This document shows, piece by piece, positions 17,668 to 26,463 of a stretch of DNA of 64,000 bases. Position numbers and translations under genes: made by a program. Origin of the DNA: Acidobacteriota bacterium (lineage in GTDB: Bacteria > Acidobacteriota > Terriglobia > Acidiferrales > UBA7541); the NCBI GenBank assembly GCA_013289955.1, contig JABCYZ010000002.1:434001-498000 (forward strand). Direction: 5' to 3'. Below the pieces are notes generated by a model that saw only the letters and a list, made by a program, of their open reading frames with translations, did not search any database and was not told where the DNA came from. Position 1 is the stretch's first letter. Every line of letters starts with the position of its first letter.

Positions 17668-18519
17668 ATGTCGGCAAATCGTTTCAATGGTTTTACGGAC
17701 TTAGGCATCGGCATCGGACTGCGCGCGCCGCATTACAACCACATACTCACGCGCAAGCCGGTGGTCGATTGGTTTGAGATTATTTCTGAAAATTTTATGA
17801 TCGGTGGCGGCCGCGCGCTGCACATCCTCGATCAGATCCTGGAGCAGTACAAAGTCGTTCAGCACGGCGTCTCCATGTACTTCGGCTCGGCGGAAAAGCT
17901 GAATCGCGAACACCTTCGCCGCTTGAAAGAACTCGTCCAGCGCACCAAAACGCCTTGGCTTTCCGATCATCTCTGCTGGGGCAGCGTGGATGGACGCTAT
18001 ACGCACGATTTGCTTCCCATGCCTTACACGTTTGAAGCCGCGCGGATCACTTCAGAAAAAGTGCGCGAAGTGCAGGATTTTCTGGAAATTCCCGTTGCTG
18101 TCGAAAACGTGAGCAGCTATGCGGAATACCACGATTCGGAAATGACGGAATGGGAGTTTCTAAACGAAGTTGTCGAGCGCGCGGATTGCGGCATTTTGCT
18201 GGATGTAAACAATATTTATGTCTCTTCGCAAAATCACAGCTTCAACCCGTTTGATTACGTGAACAGCGTTCCCGCACATCGCGTCGCGCAAATTCACATC
18301 GCAGGCCACTCGAAATATCGCAAGTACATACTGGACACGCACGACCATCCGGTGATCGATCCCGTCTGGAAGCTTTACGAGCGCGCCATCCAGCGCGCCG
18401 GCCATACCGCGACGCTCCTTGAATGGGACGACAGCATTCCGAGCTTCCAGGAAGTTCACGGCGAAGCGCTGAAAGCGAACAAGTTCTTGCGCTCGACCGT
18501 GCTGGCGGAAGCCGTATGA
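17668..18519 (+). CDS. bufB: DUF692 multinuclear non-heme iron oxidase (MNIO), bufferin-modifying
   Basis: A 283-residue TIM-barrel enzyme of the MbnB/TglH/BufB family, which uses two or three irons and O2 to rearrange cysteine in peptide substrates. The family landmarks are present: GIGIGLRAPHY at the start, VVQHGVSMYFGS (His66), LSDHLCWG (His101), VENVSSYAEY (Glu146), LLDVNNIYVSSQNH (Asp179), IHIAGH (His210), DTHDHPV (Asp223, His225) and LLEWDDSIPSF (Glu252). The assignment of individual ligands is my inference. ATG 17668 begins the family N-terminus; the longer ORF from 17608 runs through the hairpin. The stop overlaps the bufC start as ATGA. It is cytoplasmic. Confidence 0.92.
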   Translation: MSANRFNGFTDLGIGIGLRAPHYNHILTRKPVVDWFEIISENFMIGGGRALHILDQILEQYKVVQHGVSMYFGSAEKLNREHLRRLKELVQRTKTPWLSDHLCWGSVDGRYTHDLLPMPYTFEAARITSEKVREVQDFLEIPVAVENVSSYAEYHDSEMTEWEFLNEVVERADCGILLDVNNIYVSSQNHSFNPFDYVNSVPAHRVAQIHIAGHSKYRKYILDTHDHPVIDPVWKLYERAIQRAGHTATLLEWDDSIPSFQEVHGEALKANKFLRSTVLAEAV

Positions 18520-19415
18520 AATTGATGCAGCTTCAGCGCACCATGGCTCGCGCCGTCATGCAGCCACTCACCTCCTCCGAACGCATGCAGCGCCGCGCTC
18601 CCGATGGCGGGCCGATGAAACGCTATGCCTCGCGCTTCATCAAGCCGAACGACCGCCTCACTTCCTTCGAGCGCCTCGAAATTTACAATCGCCAGTACTG
18701 GTTCCGCATACTCGCCGCGCTGAGCGAAGATTTCCCAGGCCTGCACGCCGTTCTCGGCGAGCGCCGCTTCGATGCTATGGCCAAAGCGTACCTGATCGCG
18801 AATCCTTCGCGATCCTTTACGCTGCGCAATCTTGGCGCGCGCCTGGAATCTTGGCTGCGTAAGAATCCCAAGTGGGCCGGCGCGAATCAAAACCTCGCGC
18901 TCGAGATCGTGCGCCTTGAATGGGCCGACATCGAAGCTTTCGATGGAAAAGCCGAGCCCGCCCTGCGCCCCGAGGATCTTCTGAGCGCTGCCGGCCCGCG
19001 GCTGAAGCTGACCATCCAGCCGTATGTGCGGCTGCTGAGTTTCCTCTATCCCGTCGACGATCTTCTTCTCGAAGTGCGCAAGGAGGACGACGACACGGAT
19101 TTCGCCAGTAACGCTTTCACCGAGCACAGAAAGCGTAAGCGCGTTCGCGCCGTCCGGAAGCTGAAGCCCGCCGAGATTTTTCTGGCCGTGCACCGCATCG
19201 ACAATTCCGTCTATTTCCGCCGCCTCGGCTTGGAAGAGTTTTCCATTCTCACCGCGCTGCGCCAGGGAAAAACGCTGGGCGCGGCGGTCGAGTCTGCGTT
19301 CAGCAAAAGCAAAGTCGCGCCGGAAGAACGGCCCCTAAAAGTGCAAACCTGGTTCCAAACGTGGGCCACGCTGGGCTGGTTCTGCCGTCCGGAGAAAAAA
19401 CGCGCCGCCGGCTGA
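18516..19415 (+). CDS. bufC: DUF2063 protein, partner of the MNIO enzyme
   Basis: A 299-residue protein with the DUF2063 (MbnC/BufC-like) N-terminal domain. The helical run RLEIYNRQYWFRILAALSED is followed by FPGLHAVLGERRFDAMAKAY and PSRSFTLRNLG. The C-terminal half, about residues 155-290, is less conserved. DUF2063 proteins bind the precursor leader and present it to the MNIO barrel. The ATG overlaps the bufB stop by four bases, so the two are translationally coupled and probably made one to one. A longer ORF from 18423 is a frame extension inside bufB and is rejected. Confidence 0.9.
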   Translation: MKLMQLQRTMARAVMQPLTSSERMQRRAPDGGPMKRYASRFIKPNDRLTSFERLEIYNRQYWFRILAALSEDFPGLHAVLGERRFDAMAKAYLIANPSRSFTLRNLGARLESWLRKNPKWAGANQNLALEIVRLEWADIEAFDGKAEPALRPEDLLSAAGPRLKLTIQPYVRLLSFLYPVDDLLLEVRKEDDDTDFASNAFTEHRKRKRVRAVRKLKPAEIFLAVHRIDNSVYFRRLGLEEFSILTALRQGKTLGAAVESAFSKSKVAPEERPLKVQTWFQTWATLGWFCRPEKKRAAG

Positions 19416-19502
19416 AAGCTATAGTAGACTTGCGCTCCAAATTTCACGATTCCTCCGAGACGATCCCGGCCCGAAATTTCGCTGAAAGACTTCTGATCTC
19501 TC

Positions 19503-20000
19503 ATGAATAGACTGCTGACAACCACAAAATCCTGGCACGACAAGTTTTGCCATTACGCGGATTATCTCCAGCACCCGTTTCTGCTGTTTGTGAGGCTCTA
19601 CTGGGGCATCCAGCTTATGCAGAGCGGCTGGGGCAAGCTGCACAACCTCGATAAAGTGACGGATTTTTTCACCAGCCTCGGCTTGCCCGCGCCGGGTTTT
19701 ACGGCAACGGCCATTTCCAGCCTCGAATTTTTTGGCGGCTTCTTGCTGGCTGCCGGCTTGTTCTCGCGGCTGATTTCGCTGGTGCTGACCATCAACATGC
19801 TCATGGCTTACATCACAGCCGACAAGGAAGCGCTCCGTTCCATTTTTTCCGATCCCGACAAATTCACTGCGGCAGCGCCCTACGTGTTTCTCTTGGCTTC
19901 GCTCATCGTATTCGTGTTCGGCCCCGGAGTATTTTCCGTTGACGCGCTCCTAAGCCGATTCTTCTGGAAGAGTTCTCCGAAGATTAAGACTCCCGTTTAG
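19503..20000 (+). CDS. bufD: DoxX-family membrane protein
   Basis: A 165-residue inner-membrane protein with four helices. It shows the DoxX signature region LFVRLYWGIQLMQSGWGKLH and LEFFGGFLLAAGLFSRLISL. DoxX genes accompany bufABC in known bufferin operons, where the role of this subunit is not settled. Here it starts 87 bases after bufC on the same strand. Outside this context DoxX proteins are linked to thiol or quinone chemistry. Membership in the operon is inferred from order and strand. Confidence 0.85.
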   Translation: MNRLLTTTKSWHDKFCHYADYLQHPFLLFVRLYWGIQLMQSGWGKLHNLDKVTDFFTSLGLPAPGFTATAISSLEFFGGFLLAAGLFSRLISLVLTINMLMAYITADKEALRSIFSDPDKFTAAAPYVFLLASLIVFVFGPGVFSVDALLSRFFWKSSPKIKTPV

Positions 20001-20063
20001 GTCGCGGCGCAGATCGTAGGCACGCAATTCCTGCAATTGGGATAGGATGGATTCCAGGTATAT

Positions 20064-21113
20064 ATGGTCCGGATGGAATCTATCCTTGGCTTCCAGCGTG
20101 GCTTCGTTCAACTCGCTTTCCTTGTACTCGTGCTTCCGCTCGTTCCCTTCCCTGCTGCAAAGGCGGCTGATGTGACTTCGACGCTTGTGATCGGAGGCTC
20201 GCGCATCGACGTGACCATCGAAACCGCCGATGCCCCGCTCTCGCAGCCCGACGTCATAAAGTGGGTCCAGTTCGCCGCCGAATCCGTCGCCGCCTACTAC
20301 GGGCGCTTCCCTGTCCCACACCTCACACTGCGCGTCGTTTCGTTTGATGGCTCGGGCGTCCGCCACGGAACGACCTGGGCGAAGGACGGCGGGTTGATCG
20401 TCATTCATGCAGGAAGTAAAACAACACCCGCGGACTTTGCCGAAGACTGGATGCTTACCCACGAAATGATTCACCTTGCCTTTCCCTCGATGGCCGATGA
20501 GCACCACTGGATCGAGGAGGGCCTTTCGGTGTACGTCGAACCGATCGCACGCATTCGCGCCGGCCATTGGACGGCGCCGCAAATGTGGAGCGACCTCGTT
20601 CGCGACATGCCCAAAGGGCTTCCGAAAGAGGGCGACGCCGGATTGGACCACACGCACACCTGGGGCAGAACATATTGGGGCGGCGCCCTTTTCTCCTTCG
20701 TCGCCGACGTCGAAATCCGAAAACAGACGAAAAATACAAAAGGCTTGGAAGACGCGCTGCGCGGCATCCTGAATGCCGGCGGCGACATTCGCAAGGACTG
20801 GGACCTGGAAAAAACGCTGAAAATGGGTGACGACGCGGCGGGCGCCGAGGTCCTGCTGAAACTCTACACCGAATGGAAGGACAAACCGGTCGAGGTAGAT
20901 CTCGCCGCGATGTGGAAGCAACTGGGCGTCGAATCCGACGGCGGAACGGTTCACATGAACGAGAATGCGCCGCTAGCCGCCATCCGCCGTGCCATTGAGT
21001 CCGGCACGCCCGTCACCAAAGCAAGCGATAGCGTGCCGCCATCCAATAGAGTCGCAGCCACAACTGCTCAGCCCCTGGCCGTCTATGCCGGCCGCAGTGC
21101 AAGATCGAATTGA
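20064..21113 (+). CDS. exported zinc metallopeptidase-like protein (HExxH)
   Basis: A 349-residue exported protein with an N-terminal signal (FVQLAFLVLVLPLVPFPAA). A gluzincin-type zinc site is visible: HEMIH at residues 133-137 and the downstream glutamates in HHWIEEGLSVYVEP (about residue 151), as in M1/M61-like peptidases. The Ala/Pro-rich C-terminus lacks a known domain. It starts 63 bases after the DoxX gene on the same strand and could be the last gene of that transcript. Known bufferin operons do not usually include such a gene. The substrate is unknown. Confidence 0.7.
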   Translation: MVRMESILGFQRGFVQLAFLVLVLPLVPFPAAKAADVTSTLVIGGSRIDVTIETADAPLSQPDVIKWVQFAAESVAAYYGRFPVPHLTLRVVSFDGSGVRHGTTWAKDGGLIVIHAGSKTTPADFAEDWMLTHEMIHLAFPSMADEHHWIEEGLSVYVEPIARIRAGHWTAPQMWSDLVRDMPKGLPKEGDAGLDHTHTWGRTYWGGALFSFVADVEIRKQTKNTKGLEDALRGILNAGGDIRKDWDLEKTLKMGDDAAGAEVLLKLYTEWKDKPVEVDLAAMWKQLGVESDGGTVHMNENAPLAAIRRAIESGTPVTKASDSVPPSNRVAATTAQPLAVYAGRSARSN

Positions 21114-21188
21114 AATACAATTCTCTCCTCCCCCCGACCGTAGTTCCCCTGAACGTACTAAGGCGAAGGAGCCCCGCCTGCTAAAGGG

Positions 21189-22025
21189 TCAGAGTTGGTC
21201 GCCGGATCGCTGGATGCGGCGCATGGCGAAGGCCGCGGCGAGGCAGCCAAGCGCCGTAAAAAGAAGCCAGGAGGAAGCCGGGTAAGAGGATTGGCCGAAG
21301 CCGCCGCTTCCAAACAGGGCGAGCAACGGATAGAAGGGGTTGAGAAAGAGAGGCGCCTGGATGTGGGCTGGAGGCCCTTCCCCTCTCATCGCGATATTGT
21401 TGCTCTCCCAGTGGGCATCCAGAAACGCGTAGACAACCGCGGTCAAGATAGAGAGTACAAGGACAAACCCATAAGCTGCGGCGGTCGAATGAACGCTACG
21501 GCGAAACATGGAAGAGCACCACAGGCCCACTGTCGAAATGCTGGCCAGGACGAGGACCGTCGATGCTACTGCTTCCAAAAGCTCCCTGGGCTCGACGCCG
21601 CCGAACGCAAGCGCAAGCGTGAGCAAGGGCAGCGCACTAAAAAGAAGCAGCAACAGATAGAGCAGCGCCGCCACAAATTTTCCCCACCAAATCTGTGGCG
21701 CGGTAAGCAAGCTGGTAAGCAAACCGGCAAAAGTTCTTTGCTCTTTTTCTATGGTGAGGGAGCCAGCGCTGAAGACCGGCGCCATCAAAAGGAGAACAAC
21801 GAGCTGCGTGAAAACGACCGTCAGAAAGATGACTTCGCCGATCTCCGCGCCTTGCAATTCCCCCCGGCTGCCTCCCATATCCGGGTCCGTGGCCGCGTAA
21901 TAGGCGAAAGAAACGGTCCCCGCAAGTACAAGCAGATAAAGCGTGGGGAGAAGCCACGCGCGGCTCTCGCGCAAGCGCTGCCGCAGTTCCTTGAGGATCA
22001 TCGGATTGGTAATCAGGCGGCTCAT
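21189..22025 (-). CDS. ABC-2 type exporter permease
   Basis: A 278-residue inner-membrane protein with about six helices. It begins MSRLITNPMILKELRQRLRE, the usual amphipathic N-terminus of ABC-2 permeases. Hydrophobic segments include VIFLTVVFTQLVVLLLMAPV and LLAVASTVL-type helices. EKEQRTFAGLLTSLLTAPQI is the conserved cytoplasmic coupling segment. Its ATG overlaps the ATPase stop by four bases (ATGA), so it is coupled to it. The exported substrate is unknown. Confidence 0.85.
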   Translation of the reverse strand: MSRLITNPMILKELRQRLRESRAWLLPTLYLLVLAGTVSFAYYAATDPDMGGSRGELQGAEIGEVIFLTVVFTQLVVLLLMAPVFSAGSLTIEKEQRTFAGLLTSLLTAPQIWWGKFVAALLYLLLLLFSALPLLTLALAFGGVEPRELLEAVASTVLVLASISTVGLWCSSMFRRSVHSTAAAYGFVLVLSILTAVVYAFLDAHWESNNIAMRGEGPPAHIQAPLFLNPFYPLLALFGSGGFGQSSYPASSWLLFTALGCLAAAFAMRRIQRSGDQL

Positions 22026-22948
22026 CGGGTTTGCCCCCCAAACGCGCGGCGATAGCGGTCCTCAAGATTGAGACCGCGCGCATCGAAGTGCGTGATGACC
22101 ACTCCCGCGGCGAGCAGCTTCTCCAGGAACGCGGAAGCCTCCCGGGATCCCCCAGGCAGTTCGATGATGAGCAGCCGGTCGCGCTTTTCCAGAATCCGGA
22201 TGTCCGGCATGCCTTTCAAAAGCGGATCCATAGCACTGGCAGAACCCTCCCACTCCGTTTCGCACCGGATCGTGGGAGTGCTTGATCCTTCGGCAGCGCC
22301 GGTGGGAGCTTCGGCGATATTCTTTCCTTCAGCGATGAAGACGATGCGCGTGCAAATATCCTCGAGGTCGCTGAGGATGTGCGAAGAAATCAGAATGGCA
22401 ACGCCTTCGTTATTCAGCTGCTTCAATTGTTCGCGAAGCGTGATGCGGGCCAGCGGATCGAGGCCGGTGGCCGGTTCGTCGAGGAGCAGCACTTGGGGGT
22501 CGTGAAGAAGCGTCTTCGCCAGCAAAAGTCGCTGCTTCCAGCCAAGCGAGAGATGTTCGACGAAATCCTCGGGGCGATCCGCGAGGCCGGAACGGGTTAA
22601 CGCGCGCTCAATGGAGGCGCTGCGATTGGGTTCCTTTAAACGGAAAGCGTCCGCGAAAAACTCGAGAAATTCGCGGATGCGCATGTCCTGGTACACGCCC
22701 GCCACGTCCGGGAGATAACCCACGGAGGCGCGAACGCCCCGAGGATCGGAACGAACGTCGCGGCCTGCCACGCGAGCTACCCCCGAGCCCGGCGGCAGTA
22801 GCGTCGAGAGGATCTTGATCAGCGTGGTCTTCCCGGCGCCGTTGGGGCCGACCAACCCCACCAGTTCGTTGCTCTCAAGGTGAAGCGAGAAGCCGTCCAG
22901 CCCGCGGCCGCCACGAAATATCTTACGAAGGGATTCGACTTCGATCAT
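22022..22948 (-). CDS. ABC-2 type exporter ATP-binding protein
   Basis: A 308-residue ABC ATPase. Walker A is GPNGAGKT, Walker B LLLDEPATG, the switch His ISSHIL. The signature LSLGWKQRLLLAK departs from LSGGQ, as seen in some ABC-2 drug, lipid and gliding-type exporters. The C-terminal 80 residues resemble the accessory domain of CcmA/NodI-like ATPases. The ATG at 22948 overlaps the stop of the upstream large membrane gene by four bases. An ATG at 22954 is in frame and possible. Confidence 0.88.
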   Translation of the reverse strand: MIEVESLRKIFRGGRGLDGFSLHLESNELVGLVGPNGAGKTTLIKILSTLLPPGSGVARVAGRDVRSDPRGVRASVGYLPDVAGVYQDMRIREFLEFFADAFRLKEPNRSASIERALTRSGLADRPEDFVEHLSLGWKQRLLLAKTLLHDPQVLLLDEPATGLDPLARITLREQLKQLNNEGVAILISSHILSDLEDICTRIVFIAEGKNIAEAPTGAAEGSSTPTIRCETEWEGSASAMDPLLKGMPDIRILEKRDRLLIIELPGGSREASAFLEKLLAAGVVITHFDARGLNLEDRYRRAFGGQTR

Positions 22949-24918
22949 GGCCATTCCTTGAACGTCACGATCGTCAGGGAAAATGTCTTGTGGTCCGGCG
23001 AATGATCCCGGAGCGAAACGCCTAGAGCAGCGTCCGTGCTCAAGCCGAAAAAAACCGCCTTGGTCTCGATGAAAACGTCCTCGCCAACGGGAGACCATCC
23101 CCGAATAAGCTCCAGGAGAGAGAACGGCTGATCGAGAAGAGATCTTTGTTCTTTCATGTAAAGGCGAAACTGCTCTTCGGAGGTACGCCGGCCGACTTGG
23201 GTCAGGCGAAAAGCAAAGGGCGGCCCCGGATAAGCTTGATTGTTGGGGAGCTGGCGCCCCGTTTCCTGCGCGTAGGGAAGACGCTGCACGTGGCCGAGAT
23301 CGACAACCGCGCCGCTCGGAAAATTGCCCAACAGAAAAACATCGTCGCGGTCCACAACGATAGCCTGCCGATAGTGGATGCCGGAATCGTTGTGAAAACG
23401 GCCGGAAGCGTCGCGGTAGATGTTGCCCGCGAAAACTCGATGCCCGTGAAAATCGATATCACGAAAAGACCATCTGCGCAGAGTGAATTGCGTTTCCCAA
23501 GTGTCACCGAGCGTGATCTTCCGAATGCCTTGTCCGGCGGCCTGCGCAATCAGGCCTTCGCCCGTAAGATCCGGCTGCCTCTGGGCGTATTCGTAATTCA
23601 GTCCGCCAGGAAGCACGGGCGCGACGCTGGAGCGTACGGGTGCCGAGACGCGCACCCTGGCTTGCAACAAGGCGATCGGGCTGGACGGGTCCATGCGGTA
23701 TTCGACGATTTCGTCGAGACCGAAATTATGCGGATGATTGCGGGCGCTCACCATGTAGAGAAGCAAAGAAAACAGAACAGCCAGCGCGGGAATGGAGATC
23801 CATCCCAACTCGGGGCGCCCCATGCGGCGCAGAACGACAAAATTTACGATTCCGACAAGGATGAGATATCCGACGATCCAGAGAAGCAGTTCGAGGAACG
23901 TGGGAAAGCGAAAAGAGGTGCCCAGGCGGCGCATCAGCCATTGGCGTTCGTCTGCGGGCTGTCCCACTGCCTGCGCATCTTGTCCATTTTTCCATCGATC
24001 GAGAAGAGCCAGCGGCGAGCCCCCGCTGAAGTCCATGGGACGGAAAAAATCCGCAAAGCTCTGGCTAGAGATGGAACGAAAACTGAGGAGCTTTCCGTCG
24101 CCGACGAACAGGTATTGGCCTTCCTTTGCGCGCGCACGATATGGCTCCAGGAAACGCGCGCTGCCCGAAACGCGTGCGGGTGCTCGGCCGGATGCAAGGG
24201 GGGAAGCGGAGAGCAGCGAAGGACCGTCGGCAGCCTGGTCCTCGATCAAAACAAGCGTGCCGCCCGCATGCATATAGATTTCCAGCGCCTGGCGTTGGGC
24301 CGCGGAAAGCTTCGAGACGGGAAGCGCAACAATAACGGTCGATGCCGGCCAATAAGCCCAATCGACAGAGGGCCGGTCCAGAAGCTGGACGAACCGGACG
24401 GATTGCGACTTTCGCGTCTGCTCCTCGGCTGTGCCGCTGAGCAAGATGGATTGCTCCAAGGAACGGCAAATCTCAGGGCTGGCGCAGAGAAGCGCAATAA
24501 GCCTTCCCTGCGTATTCAGGCCGACACGGCACCCGGTCCGCCCCAAAATGCGGCCAGCCGCGTCGCTGGCCTCGACCCAAACAACACCGTGCTCAAGCGG
24601 GAAAACATGGAGGGGCACATCGAAGGTCCGCACTTCGCCGGACGCCAGTGTCACCGGGATGTCCATCGTCTCGGACGCAGGCAGCGCTTCCGCATCGAGA
24701 TTTAGTTCCGCCACGGACAGGTTCAGGGAGAGCGCGCCGTCTGTGAGGTTGTGGGCTTCCACTTCCACGAGGGTACTGAGCGTATTGGTTGAGAAGAGCC
24801 CTCCCAGGCCGAATTCCTTGATTTTGACAACCACGGGATCGCCGGCGCGGCAGGCGGAAGAAAGAGCGGCGAGCAGGCAGAGGCAGAGTGCAATACGCCG
24901 TAGCATTGCGTTTATCAT
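22945..24918 (-). CDS. large periplasmic/membrane protein of an ABC-2 exporter operon
   Basis: A 657-residue protein. An N-terminal signal segment (MLRRIALCLCLLAALSSACR) is followed by an Ig-like beta region and then a Rossmann-type glutamine-amidotransferase-like region (TVIVALPVSKLSAAQRQALE and MHAGGTLVLIEDQA). Two central transmembrane helices at about residues 345-400 (FLELLLWIVGYLILVGIVNF) precede a large C-terminal exported domain. The arrangement resembles proteins accompanying ABC-2 exporters in gliding or surface-associated systems, but I cannot name the family. It is the first gene of a tightly overlapping three-gene operon. ATG at 24906 is an alternative start. Confidence 0.6.
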   Translation of the reverse strand: MINAMLRRIALCLCLLAALSSACRAGDPVVVKIKEFGLGGLFSTNTLSTLVEVEAHNLTDGALSLNLSVAELNLDAEALPASETMDIPVTLASGEVRTFDVPLHVFPLEHGVVWVEASDAAGRILGRTGCRVGLNTQGRLIALLCASPEICRSLEQSILLSGTAEEQTRKSQSVRFVQLLDRPSVDWAYWPASTVIVALPVSKLSAAQRQALEIYMHAGGTLVLIEDQAADGPSLLSASPLASGRAPARVSGSARFLEPYRARAKEGQYLFVGDGKLLSFRSISSQSFADFFRPMDFSGGSPLALLDRWKNGQDAQAVGQPADERQWLMRRLGTSFRFPTFLELLLWIVGYLILVGIVNFVVLRRMGRPELGWISIPALAVLFSLLLYMVSARNHPHNFGLDEIVEYRMDPSSPIALLQARVRVSAPVRSSVAPVLPGGLNYEYAQRQPDLTGEGLIAQAAGQGIRKITLGDTWETQFTLRRWSFRDIDFHGHRVFAGNIYRDASGRFHNDSGIHYRQAIVVDRDDVFLLGNFPSGAVVDLGHVQRLPYAQETGRQLPNNQAYPGPPFAFRLTQVGRRTSEEQFRLYMKEQRSLLDQPFSLLELIRGWSPVGEDVFIETKAVFFGLSTDAALGVSLRDHSPDHKTFSLTIVTFKEWP

Positions 24919-25014
24919 ACTACTGTGTATACAGGCCGATGCGGAGTAAATAGAGCGCGGCGGGTAAACGCGGGTCCGAAGGCCGGCACTTACGGCGGCC
25001 GGGAATGAATCTTG

Positions 25015-25554
25015 CTATTTGGCGGACCGGCGGAGGGGGATGTTGGCGGGCGGAGCGTCTTCGCTATCGAAGGCCGCGGGGCCGGGGTGCACGGCGTGAA
25101 ATTCGGGACGGGACTCGAGCAGCCGGACGCAACGGTTCCAGCGGAGGATGCTGTCGTCATTGCCAGCGGGACGGATTTTTTCGGCCTCGGCAAAGCAGCG
25201 CAGGGCCTCTTCAATGAGCGGTAGAAGAATGTGAGGGGAGCATCCGGAGTGGAGCTGGGCTTTAGCGCGGCGTTCTTGGAGCAGACCGGTGTAGTAGTTT
25301 CGCTCGTAAGGATCGCGGAGAGATTGAAAGATGGACTGGACTTCCGCGTAGCGGTCAGCGGCCAGACCGGCGAACTGGTCCGTGATGGCCAAGCCAAGCA
25401 TGCGGCGAGCGAGCTGATGATCGGCATCGACAGCGAGGATATCGCGGCAGATGGATTCGGCTTCCTCGGGTTCATTCAGATAACGGTAGAGCTCGACTTT
25501 AGCGACCGCTTCCGGAATGCCTGCCTTCGAAATGGATTTGAGTTGATGCGGCAT
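25015..25554 (-). CDS. TPR-like protein downstream of the sdh operon
   Basis: A 179-residue all-helical cytoplasmic protein with TPR-like pairs: IPEAVAKVELYRYLNEPEEA, then DHQLARRMLGLAI, then LPLIEEALRCFAEAEKIRPA near the C-terminus. The ATG at 25554 has a near-perfect AGGAGGTCCC before it, so the longer frame (to 25923, antisense in sdhB) is rejected. It lies 62 bases after sdhB on the same strand and is probably in the sdh transcript. A role in assembly or stability of the complex is possible but unproven. Confidence 0.7.
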   Translation of the reverse strand: MPHQLKSISKAGIPEAVAKVELYRYLNEPEEAESICRDILAVDADHQLARRMLGLAITDQFAGLAADRYAEVQSIFQSLRDPYERNYYTGLLQERRAKAQLHSGCSPHILLPLIEEALRCFAEAEKIRPAGNDDSILRWNRCVRLLESRPEFHAVHPGPAAFDSEDAPPANIPLRRSAK

Positions 25555-25616
25555 GGGACCTCCTGTTTTCGTGGCCCGCAGGAAGCAGAGACTCGAGTCT
25601 CTCCGACTCCCGTGTG

Positions 25617-26351
25617 CTACTTGCCGAGAACTTTGCGAAACAGCATGGTCAACGGATCGTAGAACTGGTCGACGACACGCTCCTTCAGCGGAATGATGGC
25701 GTTGTCCGTGATGTGAATATCCTCCGGGCAAACCTCGGTGCAACATTTCGTGATGTTGCAGAGACCGATGCCGAGGTCGTCCTTTAGCAGCGCCGTGCGA
25801 TTGAGGGCATCGAGCGGATGGAGTTCGAGGCCTGCGACGCGAACGAAGAAGCGCGGGCCGCCGAATTTTTTCTTGTCGTCGTGTTCGCGAAGGACGTGGC
25901 AAACATCCTGGCAAAGAAAACATTCAATGCACTTGCGGAATTCCTGCACGCGATCGACGTCGATCTGAGAAATCTTCCAATCCGTGTTCTGCTGCGGCCG
26001 GAAGGCGGGGATTTTTTTGTTGACGGCGTAATTCCAGGAAACATCCGTGACGAGATCCTTGATGCGCGGAAACGATTTCATGGGCATGACGATGATGGGC
26101 TGGTCCATCGGCAAGGAGTCCACGCGCGTTTTGCAGGTTAGGCGCGGGCGGCCGTTGACTTCCGCGGAGCAGGAGCCGCACTTCGCGGCTTTGCAGTTCC
26201 AGCGGACCGCGAGATCGGGCGCGAGATGGCCCTGGATGTAATGGAGCGCGTCGAGCACAACCATACCCGGTGCGATGGGGACCTTGTAGTCGACCGCTTG
26301 TCCGCCGGCGGCGCCTTCGCCGCGAAAGATTCGTAACGTTGCGTCAGGCAT
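25617..26351 (-). CDS. sdhB: succinate dehydrogenase, iron-sulfur subunit
   Basis: A 244-residue electron-transfer subunit of complex II / fumarate reductase. The 2Fe-2S site is C53, C58, C61 and C73 (region CKAAKCGSC). The second domain has the ferredoxin motif CIECFLCQDVC (C141, C144, C147, C151) and the third cluster CNITKCCTEVCP (C198-C208), which has an unusual adjacent Cys pair. The ATG at 26351 follows GGAG by about nine bases; the ORF start at 26405 is not family-like. Order in the transcript is sdhC, sdhA, sdhB. Confidence 0.93.
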   Translation of the reverse strand: MPDATLRIFRGEGAAGGQAVDYKVPIAPGMVVLDALHYIQGHLAPDLAVRWNCKAAKCGSCSAEVNGRPRLTCKTRVDSLPMDQPIIVMPMKSFPRIKDLVTDVSWNYAVNKKIPAFRPQQNTDWKISQIDVDRVQEFRKCIECFLCQDVCHVLREHDDKKKFGGPRFFVRVAGLELHPLDALNRTALLKDDLGIGLCNITKCCTEVCPEDIHITDNAIIPLKERVVDQFYDPLTMLFRKVLGK

Positions 26352-26463
26352 TGATGAGTTCTCCAAACTGCCCTCGGACCGCACAGCCCGAGATTGCTGC
26401 GACACTCGCCGGGCTAAAGCCCGCTCCCTCTGAAACTGCCGCGAACACCGCGTTCCGCAAAAT

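Noticed and set aside
23146..24705. 519-codon plus-strand ORF
   Set aside because: Antisense shadow of the 657-residue membrane protein, with no recognisable domain and arginine-rich composition. The same reasoning removes 26560-27792, 6131-7207 and 12045-12974.
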